Of a DNA stretch of 64,000 nt, positions 8,752 through 19,089 are shown piece by piece; positions within the stretch are counted from its first letter, which is position 1; the number at the start of each line of letters is the position of its first letter. A model generated the notes under the pieces. It was not told the origin of the DNA, did not search any database, and was given only the letters and a program-made list of their open reading frames with translations. The translations under genes were made by a program, and so were the position numbers. This DNA comes from Sphingomonadales bacterium (GTDB taxonomy: Bacteria > Pseudomonadota > Alphaproteobacteria > Sphingomonadales > Sphingomonadaceae): positions 327,404 through 391,403 of the forward strand of contig JAIXPC010000008.1 in the NCBI GenBank assembly GCA_027486415.1, read 5' to 3'.

Positions 8752-9759
8752 TCAAATCAGCCCGGCCAGCGGGCTCGACGGGTCGGCATAGCGGCGCTTG
8801 CCCATGCGGCCGGCGCGATAGGCAAGGCGGCCGCTCTCAATGGCCAGCTTCATCGCGCGGGCCATCAGGATCGGGTCCTTGGCCTCGGCAATGGCGGTGT
8901 TCATCAGCACGCCGGCGCAACCCAACTCCATGGCCACTGCCGCGTCCGATGCCGTGCCCACCCCGGCATCGACCAGCACGGGAACGCGCGCATTCTCGAT
9001 GATCAGCCGCAGGTTGACCGGGTTCTGGATACCCAGCCCCGAACCGATCAGGCTGCCCAGCGGCATGATCGCGGCGGCGCCCAGATCCTCCAGCTTCTTC
9101 GCGGCGATGGGATCGTCGGCGCAATAGACCATGACCTCAAAGCCGTCCTTCACCAGGATTTCCGTCGCCCTCAGCGTTTCGGCCATGTCGGGATAAAGCG
9201 TGCGCGCCTCGCCCAGCACCTCCAGCTTGACGAGGTTCCAGCCCCCGGCCTCCCGTGCCAGGCGAAGCGTGCGGATGGCATCCTCCGCAGTGAAGCAGCC
9301 GGCGGTGTTTGGCAGATAGGTGAAGCGTTTCGGATCGAGGAAGTCCGTCAGCATAGGCTGGCTGCGGTCCATCACGTTGACGCGCCGCACCGCCACGGTG
9401 ACGATCTCTGCCCCGCTCGCCTCGGCAGCGGCGGCGTTCTGGGCATAATCCTTGTACTTGCCGGTGCCGACGATCAGGCGCGAGGTGAAGCGGCGGCCGG
9501 CGACTTCCCAGCCATCGTCATCAGCGGAGTCATCCTGGCCACCGCCCACGAAATGCACGATCTCCAGCGCATCGCCATCTTCCAGACTCACATCGGCAAA
9601 GGTCGAACGCGGCACGATGGCCAGATTGCGCTCCACCGCAACCTTTTCGGCCGACAGCTCAAGTTGGGCCAGCAGGACCGCAACGCTGCTGCCGGCAGGA
9701 ACGCGGCGCGGTTCGCCGTTCAGGGTGATCGCAATGTCAGTCATCGTTTCTGTCATCAT
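8752..9759 (-). CDS. thiG: bifunctional ThiS-ThiG: sulfur carrier fused to thiazole synthase
   Basis: 335 residues. Residues 1 to about 75 are a ThiS-like beta-grasp domain ([15 protein letters not shown], then [12 protein letters not shown]). From about residue 85 the ThiG barrel follows ([14 protein letters not shown], the Schiff-base Lys in [10 protein letters not shown], and [18 protein letters not shown]). ThiG makes the thiazole half of thiamine from deoxyxylulose phosphate, dehydroglycine and the ThiS thiocarboxylate. Here the ThiS Gly-Gly tail is internal (VGGGQDD), so the carrier would need cleavage or another sulfur route. The start overlaps the engB stop (ATGA). No other thi gene is in the window. 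Confidence 0.93.
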   Translation of the reverse strand: MMTETMTDIAITLNGEPRRVPAGSSVAVLLAQLELSAEKVAVERNLAIVPRSTFADVSLEDGDALEIVHFVGGGQDDSADDDGWEVAGRRFTSRLIVGTGKYKDYAQNAAAAEASGAEIVTVAVRRVNVMDRSQPMLTDFLDPKRFTYLPNTAGCFTAEDAIRTLRLAREAGGWNLVKLEVLGEARTLYPDMAETLRATEILVKDGFEVMVYCADDPIAAKKLEDLGAAAIMPLGSLIGSGLGIQNPVNLRLIIENARVPVLVDAGVGTASDAAVAMELGCAGVLMNTAIAEAKDPILMARAMKLAIESGRLAYRAGRMGKRRYADPSSPLAGLI

Positions 9760-10406
9760 TGGCCAGTGGCGGCCGCGAGCACGGCAGCGCGCAGTTCGGG
9801 AATGCCAACACCCTTTTCGGCAGAAGTGGCAATCACCTCGGGAAAGGCAGCAGGGTGGATGCGCGCGGCGCCCAGCGTCGCCTCATGCACCTTCGCAAGC
9901 TCGGTCGGCTTGATCTTGTCACCCTTGGTCAGCACCACCTGAAAACTCACGGCGGCCTTGTCCATAAGGCTCATGATCTCGCGATCGACGGGCTTGATGC
10001 CGTGGCGGCAATCGATCAACACCAGCACACGGCGCAGCACCGGACGGCCGCGCAGATAATCGAACACCAGATGCTTCCACTGGCGAATGACGTCCTTTGG
10101 CGCGTCGGCAAAGCCATAGCCCGGCATGTCGATCAGGCGAAACTGGGTGGGCTCGCCGACTTCGAACACATTGAGTTCCTGGGTGCGCCCTGGCGTCACC
10201 GATGCGCGCGCCAGCCCGTTGCGGCCCGTCACGGCGTTGATCAACGATGATTTGCCCACGTTCGACCGCCCGGCAAAGGCGATTTCCGGCACGCTGGCCG
10301 GCGGCAGGAACTTCAGCTCCGGAGCCGACAGCAGGAAGTTGACCGGCCCCGAAAACAGCCGCCGGGCATCCTCGATCAGTGCGGCCTTGCTGTCCGCGTC
10401 GCTCAC
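9756..10406 (-). CDS. engB: ribosome biogenesis GTPase EngB/YihA
   Basis: 216 residues from a GTG start at 10406 that overlaps the yidC stop (GTGA). The G1 loop is [10 protein letters not shown]3 is DMPGYG, in the YGFA context usual for EngB, and G4 is TKGD. EngB helps assemble the large ribosomal subunit. A longer in-frame reading upstream would overlap yidC and shows no EngB similarity. The gene is the fifth in the rpmH-rnpA-yidD-yidC-engB run. Confidence 0.95.
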   Translation of the reverse strand: MSDADSKAALIEDARRLFSGPVNFLLSAPELKFLPPASVPEIAFAGRSNVGKSSLINAVTGRNGLARASVTPGRTQELNVFEVGEPTQFRLIDMPGYGFADAPKDVIRQWKHLVFDYLRGRPVLRRVLVLIDCRHGIKPVDREIMSLMDKAAVSFQVVLTKGDKIKPTELAKVHEATLGAARIHPAAFPEVIATSAEKGVGIPELRAAVLAAATGQ

Positions 10407-12199
10407 TTGCGTTTCCGGGATGCGGGCCGCGGGCCTGTCGGCTTTGGCCCCGCGGGCTTGGCCGGCGTCGGCTTCACATCGATGACCGCCGCCGAGGGCG
10501 GCGTTGCCGGCGTCGGGTATTTGCGGTTCATGTAAAGCTGCTGCGTGATCGAGACGAGGTTGTTCACCGTCCAGTACAGCTGCAGGCCGGCCGCGAACGG
10601 CGCCATGAAGAACATGAACAGCCACGGCATCAGGCTGAACACCTGCTGCTGGATGGGATCAAGCTGCGCCGGCGACAGTTTCTGCTGCAGCCACATGGTG
10701 ACGCCCAGCAGGATCGGCAGCACGCCCAGCGCGATGAAGGCCGGCGGTTGCCAGGCGATCAGCCCGAAGAGGTTCAGCGGCGTCAGCGGATCGGGCGCCG
10801 ACAGGTCGGTCAGCCAGAGCACGAACGGCTGGTGGCGCATTTCGATCGAGATCAGCAGCGTCTTGTAGAGCGCATAGAAGATCGGGATCTGCAACAGGAT
10901 CGGCAGGCAGCCGGCCAGCGGATTGACCTTCTCCGTCTTGTAGATCGCCATGATCTCCTGCTGCGCGCGCAGCTTGTCATCGGCGTATTTTTCCTGGATC
11001 GCCTTCATGCGCGGGCCGATCACCCGCATCTTGGCCATCGATTCATACTGCTTGTTGGCGATCGGAAACATCACGGCGCGCACGATCAGCGTCAGCCCGA
11101 TGATGGCGACGCCGAAATTGCCGGTCAGCTTGAACAGCCAGTCGAGCAGGTGGAAAATCGGCTTGGCAATGATCTCAAACCAGCCCCAGCTTACCGCCTT
11201 GTCGAGGCGCGGAATGCCGGCTTCGGTATAGGCGTCGAGCAGATTGACTTCCTTGGCGCCAGCAAACAGCCGCGACGTGGTGGCGATGCGACCACGGGCG
11301 GGCACCATCACCGGGGCGGCCAGCCAGTCGGCCTGGTATTGGCCGGCGGCATATTGGAAGGTGGCGTTGATGCTTGCCTTCTGATCGGGAATGCTGGCGG
11401 CGAGCCAGTATTTCTCGGTCAGCCCCAGCCAGCCGCCTGTGGACGCCTGCCGCTGCGGGCCATCTTCGCGCAGTTTCTCGAACTCGAGATCGCTGTCCTT
11501 CAGCGTATCCTGCAGCACGGCGACCGGGCCAACATGGACATTGGTTTCGGCAGATGGCGCCGCGCCGCGCCGTGAGACAAGGCCGAAACCCTGCACGGCC
11601 ACCGGGGCAGCACCGGGGTTTTCCACGCTCTGTTCCACAGTGAAGAGATAATTGGCATCAACGCTGATCTTCTGCCGGAACACCAGCCCCTGCGGCGAGG
11701 TCCAGCTGAGCGTAACAGGCGCAGACGGGGTCAGCGTGGTGCGATCGGCGGTCCATTGCGCGTTGGTCGGCGGGGCGATGCCGCCCACCCAGCCAAACTG
11801 GGCGAACTGCGCGTCGGTCGTGCGGCTCGGGGAGAACAGGCGCACGGGCGGAGACGTCTTGTCCTGCGTCTGGCGATAATCCGGCAGCACCAGATCATCA
11901 AAACGCGCGCCAACAAGGTTGATGGAACCCTTCAGGCGCGGCGTGTCGATGGCAACGCGCGGCGCGGCGGCAATCGCTGTCGCCGTCGGCACCAGCGCGC
12001 CGGCATTGGCGATGGCCGGGGCCGTGCCGGGCGTCGCGGCGGGCGCAGCCGGCTGGGCGGCCTCGGTAACCGGCTTGGGGGCGGCTTCGGGGAAGAAGCG
12101 ATCGGCAACAACGGTCCAGCCGATCAGCACCAGCGCCGACAGCAGCACGGCGAGCACGACATTCTTGGTATCGGGCGATTGATTGTCCTGAGGAGGCAA
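10403..12199 (-). CDS. yidC: membrane protein insertase YidC
   Basis: 598 residues, the long Gram-negative form. An N-terminal membrane segment ([20 protein letters not shown]) is followed by a large periplasmic domain (about 60-360) and the conserved five-segment insertase core, beginning [19 protein letters not shown] and including the cytoplasmic coiled region [15 protein letters not shown] basic tail ends the protein. It inserts and folds inner-membrane proteins with or without SecYEG. The start is a TTG preceded by AAGAGA; no in-frame ATG fits better. The gene sits between yidD and engB, as is usual. Confidence 0.96.
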   Translation of the reverse strand: MPPQDNQSPDTKNVVLAVLLSALVLIGWTVVADRFFPEAAPKPVTEAAQPAAPAATPGTAPAIANAGALVPTATAIAAAPRVAIDTPRLKGSINLVGARFDDLVLPDYRQTQDKTSPPVRLFSPSRTTDAQFAQFGWVGGIAPPTNAQWTADRTTLTPSAPVTLSWTSPQGLVFRQKISVDANYLFTVEQSVENPGAAPVAVQGFGLVSRRGAAPSAETNVHVGPVAVLQDTLKDSDLEFEKLREDGPQRQASTGGWLGLTEKYWLAASIPDQKASINATFQYAAGQYQADWLAAPVMVPARGRIATTSRLFAGAKEVNLLDAYTEAGIPRLDKAVSWGWFEIIAKPIFHLLDWLFKLTGNFGVAIIGLTLIVRAVMFPIANKQYESMAKMRVIGPRMKAIQEKYADDKLRAQQEIMAIYKTEKVNPLAGCLPILLQIPIFYALYKTLLISIEMRHQPFVLWLTDLSAPDPLTPLNLFGLIAWQPPAFIALGVLPILLGVTMWLQQKLSPAQLDPIQQQVFSLMPWLFMFFMAPFAAGLQLYWTVNNLVSITQQLYMNRKYPTPATPPSAAVIDVKPTPAKPAGPKPTGPRPASRKRK

Positions 12200-12260
12200 G
12201 GCGGTCTCTTTACATGCAAGAATGCGGGAATCGCCCGCGAGTTGCGGCTGCTATAGCCGG

Positions 12261-12470
12261 TCAAGGCACCGGGTCATAGCCCGAACCCCCCCAGGGGTGG
12301 CAGCGCGCGATGCGCCGGGCCGCCAGCCAGCCGCCACGCACCGGGCCGTGGCGCTCGATGGCGGTGATGGCATAGGCGGAGCAACTGGGCGAAAAGCGGC
12401 AACTGGGTGGCAGCACGGCCGAAAACGTGATCTGCCACAGGCGGATCGGCAATATCAGCAACCGCTTCAC
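12261..12470 (-). CDS. yidD: membrane protein insertion efficiency factor YidD
   Basis: 69 residues. The family hallmarks are all present: a short N-terminal amphipathic stretch, [13 protein letters not shown] with its paired cysteines, [24 protein letters not shown] and the GYDPVP end. YidD is a small inner-membrane-associated protein that aids YidC-dependent insertion. The ATG overlaps the rnpA stop by 4 bases and yidC follows 61 bases later. Confidence 0.95.
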   Translation of the reverse strand: MKRLLILPIRLWQITFSAVLPPSCRFSPSCSAYAITAIERHGPVRGGWLAARRIARCHPWGGSGYDPVP

Positions 12471-12832
12471 CGTGGCCTCTCCCGTGGCGGCGGCGGCGGC
12501 AGGTGCGCCTTGGCCAGCGCCTTTTCCAGATCCGCCAGCATCTGCCCGAAATCCCGCGTCAGCCCGGCATCACGGCCAATCAGCACATGATCGGCACCAG
12601 GGTGGCCATGCACGGGGATCACGGCGCGGGCGATTTCGCGGAGGCGGCGTTTCAGGCGGTTGCGGGTGACGCTGTTGCCGACACGCTTGGTGACGGTAAA
12701 GCCGGCGCGCATTGCCGCGCTGCCGTCGTCACGCTGGCGAACAAGCAGCACAAAGCCGGCGGATGGGACCCGCCGGCCTTGGTTTGCTGCCAGGAAATCC
12801 CGTCGCAGCCGGATCGTCTCCGGCGCAGGCAT
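12467..12832 (-). CDS. rnpA: ribonuclease P protein component
   Basis: 121 residues. The signature RNR motif is in [16 protein letters not shown], after the FTVTKRVG strand, as in RnpA proteins. It binds the RNase P RNA and helps cleave tRNA precursors. The C-terminal tail is proline-rich (PPPPP), which is not part of the core. The gene lies 4 bases after rpmH and overlaps yidD by 4 bases. Confidence 0.95.
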   Translation of the reverse strand: MPAPETIRLRRDFLAANQGRRVPSAGFVLLVRQRDDGSAAMRAGFTVTKRVGNSVTRNRLKRRLREIARAVIPVHGHPGADHVLIGRDAGLTRDFGQMLADLEKALAKAHLPPPPPRERPR

Positions 12833-12836
12833 GGGA

Positions 12837-12971
12837 TCAGGCGGTCAGCTTCTTGCGGCCGCGGGCGCGGCGGGCCTGGATGACCTTGCGGCCGCCAACG
12901 GTCGCCATGCGCGCGCGGAAGCCGTGACGGCGGGCGCGGACGAGCTTGGACGGCTGATAAGTGCGCTTCAT
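12837..12971 (-). CDS. rpmH: 50S ribosomal protein L34
   Basis: 44 residues: [18 protein letters not shown], then [24 protein letters not shown]. This is the full-length ribosomal protein L34 with its usual MKRTYQPS start. It is the first gene of the rpmH-rnpA-yidD-yidC-engB run and has its own promoter upstream. Confidence 0.97.
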   Translation of the reverse strand: MKRTYQPSKLVRARRHGFRARMATVGGRKVIQARRARGRKKLTA

Positions 12972-13034
12972 TGATCGTGGTCCTGAAACAAAGATCGGGC
13001 CTGACGCAGAGAGCTGCGCCCGGAAAGAGAGGTG

Positions 13035-13063
13035 CCGATAATGCGCGGGCGCTGCAGAGTCAA
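13035..13063 (-). promoter_or_regulatory. predicted sigma-70-type promoter of the rpmH operon
   Basis: On the minus strand there is a TTGACT -35 box (13063-13058), a 17-base spacer and a TATCGG -10 box (13040-13035). Transcription would start near 13028, giving a leader of about 55-60 bases before the rpmH ATG at 12971. The -35 box is strong and the -10 box only fair. It lies in the divergent gap with argJ. Confidence 0.55.
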
Positions 13064-13099
13064 CGCACTTGTCACTGGACAATCTGCAAAGCGGTGGCA

Positions 13100-14335
13100 A
13101 TGGGCCAATCCATGCAACGCTCCCCGCTCGCCCTGCCCTTTCCTGCCCTTCTGCCGATTGCCGGTGTGCGTATCGGCACCGCCAGCGTGCCCTACAAGGC
13201 ATGGACACGGGACTGCGTGACCCTGGTGGAATTTGCGCCCGGCACGGCGGTGGCCGGTGTGACAACCCGATCGCTGTGCCCGTCGCCGGAGGTGGAACTG
13301 TGCCGCGCCAAGCTGCCCGGCGGCCATGCCCGCGGGCTGATCGTGAACGCCGGCAACAGCAATGCTTTCACCGGGGCCGCCGGCATGGCCGCCGCCCGGG
13401 CGCAGGCCGCGCGGGTGGCGGAGCGTCTGGACTGTTCAGCCGACGCGGTGTTCAGCGCATCAACCGGCGTCATCGGCGTGCCGCTGCCCATCGATCTGGC
13501 GGTCGAAGGTGTCGACAAGGCCCACGCCCGGCTGGGCGAGGCGGACTTTCTCGCCGCGACCAACGCCATCGGCACCACCGACACCTTCCCCAAGGCCGCA
13601 ACTGCCAGCGCCATCGTCGGTGGCAAACGTGTGTCCATCAACGGCATCGTCAAGGGCAGCGGCATGATCGCGCCCGACATGGCGACCATGCTGGGTTTCA
13701 TCTTCACCGACGCCGCCATCGCGCCCGCACTGTGGCAGGCAATGCTGAACGACGCGGTCGCCTCGACCTTCAACGCCATCACGGTCGACAGCGACACCAG
13801 CACGTCCGACACGGTGCTGGCCTTTGCCACGGGCGCTGCCGGCAACACCGCACTGGCGACGATGGATGATGCCGGCGCCGAAGCGCTCGCCGCGGCCCTC
13901 ACCGACATCTGCCGCCATCTCGCCATTCTCGTCGTCCGCGACGGCGAAGGCGCACACAAGCTTATCGAGGTGACGGTGACCGGCGCCGTCGACGACGCTT
14001 CAGCCAAGCGCGTGGCGCTGAGCATCGCCAACTCCCCGTTGGTCAAGACCGCAATCGCCGGCGGCGATGCCAACTGGGGCCGAATCGTCATGGCCGTCGG
14101 CAAGGCCGGCGAGCCAGCTGACCGTGATCGGCTCTCGATCCGGTTCGGCAACACGCTGGTCGCCGCCCAGGGCGCCGTCGTTCCGGGTTACGACGAAGCC
14201 CCGGTGGCCGCGCACCTGGCTGGTGACGAGGTCAGCATTGCCGCCGATCTCGGCATGGGCACCGGCCGCGCCCGCGTGTGGACCTGCGACCTGACCCACG
14301 GCTACATCAGCATCAACGCTGACTATCGCAGCTGA
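13100..14335 (+). CDS. argJ: bifunctional glutamate N-acetyltransferase / amino-acid N-acetyltransferase ArgJ
   Basis: 411 residues. ArgJ cuts itself before a conserved threonine; here that is Thr196 in [10 protein letters not shown]. The [24 protein letters not shown] and GDANWGRI motifs are all present. The enzyme recycles the acetyl group from N-acetylornithine to glutamate in arginine synthesis and may also use acetyl-CoA. The ATG at 13100 is chosen; a second ATG lies 4 codons later. The gene diverges from rpmH, as in some other alphaproteobacteria. Confidence 0.95.
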   Translation: MGQSMQRSPLALPFPALLPIAGVRIGTASVPYKAWTRDCVTLVEFAPGTAVAGVTTRSLCPSPEVELCRAKLPGGHARGLIVNAGNSNAFTGAAGMAAARAQAARVAERLDCSADAVFSASTGVIGVPLPIDLAVEGVDKAHARLGEADFLAATNAIGTTDTFPKAATASAIVGGKRVSINGIVKGSGMIAPDMATMLGFIFTDAAIAPALWQAMLNDAVASTFNAITVDSDTSTSDTVLAFATGAAGNTALATMDDAGAEALAAALTDICRHLAILVVRDGEGAHKLIEVTVTGAVDDASAKRVALSIANSPLVKTAIAGGDANWGRIVMAVGKAGEPADRDRLSIRFGNTLVAAQGAVVPGYDEAPVAAHLAGDEVSIAADLGMGTGRARVWTCDLTHGYISINADYRS

Positions 14336-14391
14336 ACGCCTCCCCAAATTGCGGATAGGGCGTTGTCCGGCTGCGGGCCATCATCCCCGCC

Positions 14392-15300
14392 ATGCTGCCC
14401 ATTCTGTACCACTACCCCGCCTCGCCCTTTGCCGAACTGGTGCGCGCGGCCTTCGGAGCGAAGCATCTGGCGTGGGGCAGCCTGATCGTCCCCAACGTCC
14501 TTCCCAAGCCTGACCAGACACGGCTGACCGGTGGTTACGGGCGCACACCCGTCGTCCAGATCGGTGCCGACATCTATTGCGACACCGGGGCCATCCTGCC
14601 GGCACTTGAGTCGCTGCCGGGCCCCAGTCTCTACCCGGCGCCGCTGGGGCCACTGCACCGGCTGGTCGCCAGTTGGGCCAATGGGCCACAATTCTTCGCC
14701 CATGTCGGCGCGGCGATGGGCGGGATGACGCCAGTGATGATGGGGGAAGCCTTCATCAAGGACCGGCAGGCGCGATTTGGCATGGATCTGGGCGCTTTGG
14801 GCCGCGCCGCGCCGCATCTGGCCGGGCAAGCGCTGGTGGCAGCACGCTGGCTGGCCGACACGCTGGCCGACGGCCGCGCCTTCATCGGCGGCGATGCGCC
14901 CGGTGCGGGCGATCTCGCGCTCTACAGCAACATCTGGTTCGTGAAGGCGGTGCCCACCGCCGCCGCCAACGCCGCGGCGATGCTGGCGATGCCGGGCATG
15001 GCAGACTGGTTTGCGCGCATGGCCGCATTCGGTCACGGCCAGCGGCGCGAGGTGACGCCGGAGGATGCCCTGGCGGCGGCGCGGGCCAATTCCCCGGCGC
15101 CGGTCACAGGCAACATCGACGCGCCCTATGCGGCAGGGATGCAGGTCGGCATCACGCAGGAGGGGACGCGCGACGAACCCAGCATCGGCAGGCTGTTGCG
15201 CTGTGATTCAACCGGCATCACGATTGCGCGGAAGGTGGAAGGCGGGTTGACCGTCCATGTCCACTTCCCGCGATTGGGTCAGGTGGTATCGCCGGCCTGA
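14392..15300 (+). CDS. glutathione S-transferase family protein
   Basis: 302 residues. Residues 1-80 have the thioredoxin-like GST fold pattern (LYHYPASPFAELVRAAFG, then a GRTPVVQIGADIYCDTGAIL turn with the cis-proline). The middle is the helical GST C-terminal domain. About 60 extra residues after residue 235 form an unusual C-terminal extension ending in a predicted beta-rich stretch. Such proteins conjugate or bind glutathione, but no specific substrate can be named. It stands alone downstream of argJ, 56 bases away. Confidence 0.75.
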   Translation: MLPILYHYPASPFAELVRAAFGAKHLAWGSLIVPNVLPKPDQTRLTGGYGRTPVVQIGADIYCDTGAILPALESLPGPSLYPAPLGPLHRLVASWANGPQFFAHVGAAMGGMTPVMMGEAFIKDRQARFGMDLGALGRAAPHLAGQALVAARWLADTLADGRAFIGGDAPGAGDLALYSNIWFVKAVPTAAANAAAMLAMPGMADWFARMAAFGHGQRREVTPEDALAAARANSPAPVTGNIDAPYAAGMQVGITQEGTRDEPSIGRLLRCDSTGITIARKVEGGLTVHVHFPRLGQVVSPA

Positions 15301-15313
15301 GCCGGCGTTGCCA

Positions 15314-15631
15314 TCAGGCCAGCGCGCCCGACAGCCACGCCTTCAGTTCGCCCTTGGGCTTGGCGCCCACCTGCATGGCGACCGGCTTGCCGCCCTTGAA
15401 CAGGATCATGGTCGGAATCGACATCACGCCATAGCGACCCGGCGCTTCGGGATTGTCGTCGATGTTGACCTTGACGATCTCGACTCCGTCCATTTCGGCA
15501 TTCAGCTCTTCCAGCGCCGGGGCGATCATGCGGCACGGGCCGCACCATTCCGCCCAGAAATCAACGAGCACGGGCTTTTCGGCATTGATCACGTCAGCTT
15601 CAAAGCTGGCGTCGGTCACGGCTTTGGTCAT
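15314..15631 (-). CDS. trxA: thioredoxin
   Basis: 105 residues with the active site [10 protein letters not shown] and the cis-Pro strand [11 protein letters not shown]. It is a cytoplasmic disulfide reductase that serves ribonucleotide reductase and other partners. The ATG at 15631 is chosen because the protein then starts like other thioredoxins; the longer frame runs into addA. The order addB-addA-trxA is a known alphaproteobacterial neighbourhood. Confidence 0.96.
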   Translation of the reverse strand: MTKAVTDASFEADVINAEKPVLVDFWAEWCGPCRMIAPALEELNAEMDGVEIVKVNIDDNPEAPGRYGVMSIPTMILFKGGKPVAMQVGAKPKGELKAWLSGALA

Positions 15632-15663
15632 GGAATATCTCCGCAATGGGCGTTCTCGAGCGC

Positions 15664-18600
15664 CTAGATAGGCGCTGCCTCGTCGCTCTGCAATGCGGCG
15701 CCGGGCTGCCACCCGGCCAGCACTTCGGCTGGCACCTCGATCAGGCGCGGACCTGCGGTGTAAAGCAGCCCGGCGCGCACCTGGCGCCCGGGAAATACCC
15801 GCACCAACGCTGCGGCATAGGCGCCCATCTGCGCCACGTGCGCCTGCGGCACCGCCGCCAGATCGGCGGGCACCCGGCTGCCGGTCTTGAAGTCCACGGC
15901 CAGCACGTCGGTCTCGCTTACCAGCAGCCGGTCGATACTGCCGGCGATCACGGCTTCACCGACGACGGCGGCCACGGGTGCTTCGGTCAGCGCATCAGGC
16001 GCGAACACAGCGGCAAATGCCGGATCATCGAGCACGGCGAGCACCGTTTCGGCCAGTTCCGCCGCATCCAGATCGGGCACATTCAACGTGCACCACGCCA
16101 AGGCCACCCGGCGGCGCACGGCAGGAGCAATGCCGGGCAGGGTTTCGAACAATTTGTGCAGCGCCGTGCCGCGCCGGGCAGCGGCCTGGCGCGCGGCGCT
16201 GGGGGGCGGATCGGCGACCGTGTCGCTGCCCAGGCTTGATGGTGCGAGCGGGCGCGGCGGTCGCGCTTCTGCCGGTGCATCGCGCAGCCACCATTGCTCG
16301 AGCGGCAGCCGGCTCTTGTCCGGCCTGATGTCGGTGGGCTTCACCTCTGGCGGCAGCCCGCTCGCCAGCACGCGTGACGGCCCCGGCCACAACCCATCGC
16401 TGGTCTCCTGCAGGCCGGCATCGGCCAGTGCGGCTTCGACCAGCGCATACCAGCTTTGCGGGTGGACATCCCACTCCTTGCCCGGCTTTGACGCACCGCC
16501 GATGAACAGCATCTCTTCGGCCCTGGTCAGCGCCACATACAGCAGCCGGCGATACTCGCGCGCCGCCCGGCCCTCGCGATCGGCAATGGCCTCGGCCAGC
16601 CACGCCGGCGGTTCGGCGAGGCCCGGCGGCAGCCACAGCGGCAGTTCCGGACCGTTGCCGACAGCATGGACAACCGCCCCCTTTTCGCGGCGCGGCACGC
16701 TGCAGGCATCGGCCATGATGACGATCGGTGCCTGGAGACCTTTGGCGCCGTGCACCGTCATCAGCCGCACGGCATCGATGGCAGCTTCGGGGTCGCGCTT
16801 CACCTCCAGGTCGCCAGCCGCCATCCACGCCAGGAATGCCTGCAGGCTGGCCGCGCCTGCCGCTTCGCAGGCCAGCGCCTGATCCAGCACGGTTTCGATG
16901 GCGTCACGCGCCTCCTCGCCCAGCCGGGCCAGCAGCTTGCGACGACCGGCGAGGGGGCCTGACAAAATGGTTTCCAGGAAGCGGTAGGGCGAAACGTCTG
17001 CCGCCAGCCGCAGCACCTCGGCCAGCCAGGCGCGCGGGGCTGACAATGCGGGATCGTCGCTGGCCTGCACCGCCGCCCACAGCCCTCCCTTGCGAGTGGC
17101 TGCCACCGCCGTCAGCGCATCATGGCCGAGCCCGCAGAATGGAGAGACCAGCAATGACGCCACCGCGAGATCGTCGCCCGGCTGGCAGGCGAATTCGACG
17201 AGTGCCAGCAGATCGGCCACCGCCAGCGGTTCGGCGAGATTGAGCCGGTCGGCCCCCGCAACCGGAACGCCAGCTTCGTGCAGCGCCGCCACCAGCGCGT
17301 TCATCAGGCCGCCACGCCGCCGCACCAGCACAAGAATATCCTGCGGCATCACCAGCCTGCCGCTTGCCGGCAGGCGCAGGCGGGTTTCGGGCCGCAGCCA
17401 GCCGGCAATGGTGGCGGCGATGCTGCGCGCCATGGCAATATCAAGCGCCAGCGGCGGCGCGTCGGGATCATCGCCGCCGTTATCATCATCGTCGTCTACG
17501 GCATCGTCACGCGGCAGCATCGGCGGCCAAAGGGTGACCACGCCTGCACCTTTCTTGTGGGCGATGTGGCGCTCTACGCCCTGCGGATCGAACTGGTCGC
17601 CGCCGACGTGGCCGATGACGCGATCGACCACATCGAGGATGGTCGGCACCGATCGGAAATTGACCGTCAGCGGCTGTTCGATCCAGCGATCCGGCTCGGC
17701 CTCGCACAGCTGCCAGAAATCCTGCTTGCGATCAGCATAGATGGTCGGATCGGCACCCTGGAAACCAAAGATCGACTGCTTGAAATCGCCGACGACGAAC
17801 AGGCTGCGGAACAGGTCGCGCTGGCCGGCGCCGCTGAAGAATTCCAGCGTCAGGGCGCGGATCACCTCCCATTGCAGGAAATTCGTGTCCTGCGCCTCAT
17901 CCACGAGCACGTGATCGATGCGGCTGTCGAGCTTGAAGCGAACCCAGTCGGCAGCGCCATCCTCCGACAGCAGGCGGGCGGCGGCGGCGATCATGTCGTC
18001 ATAATCGATGACGCCGGCACGGCGCTTGGCGGCACGCCAGTCCTGCGCCAGCCGCACCGCCACCCTGAGATGGCGGCCAGCAAAGGCCAGGATCTGCCAG
18101 CGTTCCCGCACCGCGCGGATCGCGCGCAGATGCGCCTGCATCTCGGCGCAGAGCGGGTACCAGTCGGCGAGCGCCTTTGGCACCATCCAGTCGGCCGCAC
18201 GGGGGTCGCCGTCAGCCTTGAAGAACACGCTCCACAGATCGTCAAAGGCGGCGACCTTGTCGGTCGTCTCGTCATAGCCAGCCAGCTTCCTGGCGATGTC
18301 GACGGCGCGGGAGCCGCCCTGCTGGCCCATGACGCGGGCAAAGTCGCGCAGCTTCCCCCATGGCAGCCCGGCAATCGCCGCCACCAAGGCCCTGGCCTCG
18401 CTGTCGTCATCGGCAAGGCCCAGTCCGCGGCGCAGCAACGGCTCGACGCCCTCGACACGCAGGTCGGCCAGCGCATCGCCATGGCGGGACAGGCAGGCCA
18501 TGATCTCGTCCAGGCGGCCTTCGCCGCCATCGATGGCAATTTCGGCAATATCGGCGCGGAACGCCGGATCGCCGCTGTCGATGAGCGCATCGGCCAGAAC

Positions 18601-19089
18601 CCGGCGGCGCAGCAGGGCAGCGGCGCGATCATCCAGCGTCTGGAAACCGGGCGTGATGCCTGCTTCCACCGGGAAACTGGCGATCAGGCCCTGCGCGAAA
18701 CTGTGGATGGTCTGTATGGCGAGGCCGGCCGGCGTTTCCAGCACGGCGGCGAACAGTCCGCGCGCCCGCGCCAGCGTTTCGGCGTCGGCGGCAGCCCCGA
18801 TCGCGGCGAGATCGCTGATCAGTGCGGCCTCCTCACAGCCGGCCCAGTGGGCCAGCCGCGCCATCACGCGATCGTGCATTTCGGCCGCCGCCAGCTTTGT
18901 GAAGGTCAGACACAGGATACCTGCCGGCCGCGCCCCGCCCAGCAGCAGGCGCAGCACCCGCGCGCTCAACACCTGGGTCTTGCCGGTGCCTGCCGATGCC
19001 GCCACCCAGGCATGAACGGCCGGATCGGCGGCCAGCGCCTGCGCGTCCTTCAACGGGTCCAGCGCCTTGATCTCGCGGGGCGCGCTCAT
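15664..19089 (-). CDS. addA: double-strand break repair helicase-nuclease AddA
   Basis: 1141 residues. Walker A is [18 protein letters not shown] near the start. UvrD-family helicase motifs follow ([50 protein letters not shown] and [11 protein letters not shown]). The C-terminal nuclease has the GSIDRLL and VDFKTG residues of the PD-(D/E)XK fold. With AddB it resects broken DNA ends so RecA can load. The ATG at 19089 overlaps the addB stop (ATGA) and has a GGAGA ribosome binding site; an ATG 8 codons upstream is less likely. Confidence 0.95.
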   Translation of the reverse strand: MSAPREIKALDPLKDAQALAADPAVHAWVAASAGTGKTQVLSARVLRLLLGGARPAGILCLTFTKLAAAEMHDRVMARLAHWAGCEEAALISDLAAIGAAADAETLARARGLFAAVLETPAGLAIQTIHSFAQGLIASFPVEAGITPGFQTLDDRAAALLRRRVLADALIDSGDPAFRADIAEIAIDGGEGRLDEIMACLSRHGDALADLRVEGVEPLLRRGLGLADDDSEARALVAAIAGLPWGKLRDFARVMGQQGGSRAVDIARKLAGYDETTDKVAAFDDLWSVFFKADGDPRAADWMVPKALADWYPLCAEMQAHLRAIRAVRERWQILAFAGRHLRVAVRLAQDWRAAKRRAGVIDYDDMIAAAARLLSEDGAADWVRFKLDSRIDHVLVDEAQDTNFLQWEVIRALTLEFFSGAGQRDLFRSLFVVGDFKQSIFGFQGADPTIYADRKQDFWQLCEAEPDRWIEQPLTVNFRSVPTILDVVDRVIGHVGGDQFDPQGVERHIAHKKGAGVVTLWPPMLPRDDAVDDDDDNGGDDPDAPPLALDIAMARSIAATIAGWLRPETRLRLPASGRLVMPQDILVLVRRRGGLMNALVAALHEAGVPVAGADRLNLAEPLAVADLLALVEFACQPGDDLAVASLLVSPFCGLGHDALTAVAATRKGGLWAAVQASDDPALSAPRAWLAEVLRLAADVSPYRFLETILSGPLAGRRKLLARLGEEARDAIETVLDQALACEAAGAASLQAFLAWMAAGDLEVKRDPEAAIDAVRLMTVHGAKGLQAPIVIMADACSVPRREKGAVVHAVGNGPELPLWLPPGLAEPPAWLAEAIADREGRAAREYRRLLYVALTRAEEMLFIGGASKPGKEWDVHPQSWYALVEAALADAGLQETSDGLWPGPSRVLASGLPPEVKPTDIRPDKSRLPLEQWWLRDAPAEARPPRPLAPSSLGSDTVADPPPSAARQAAARRGTALHKLFETLPGIAPAVRRRVALAWCTLNVPDLDAAELAETVLAVLDDPAFAAVFAPDALTEAPVAAVVGEAVIAGSIDRLLVSETDVLAVDFKTGSRVPADLAAVPQAHVAQMGAYAAALVRVFPGRQVRAGLLYTAGPRLIEVPAEVLAGWQPGAALQSDEAAPI

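Noticed and set aside
12837..13100. Replication origin near rpmH
   Set aside because: dnaA is not present here and no DnaA-box cluster was seen in the short gap between rpmH and argJ.
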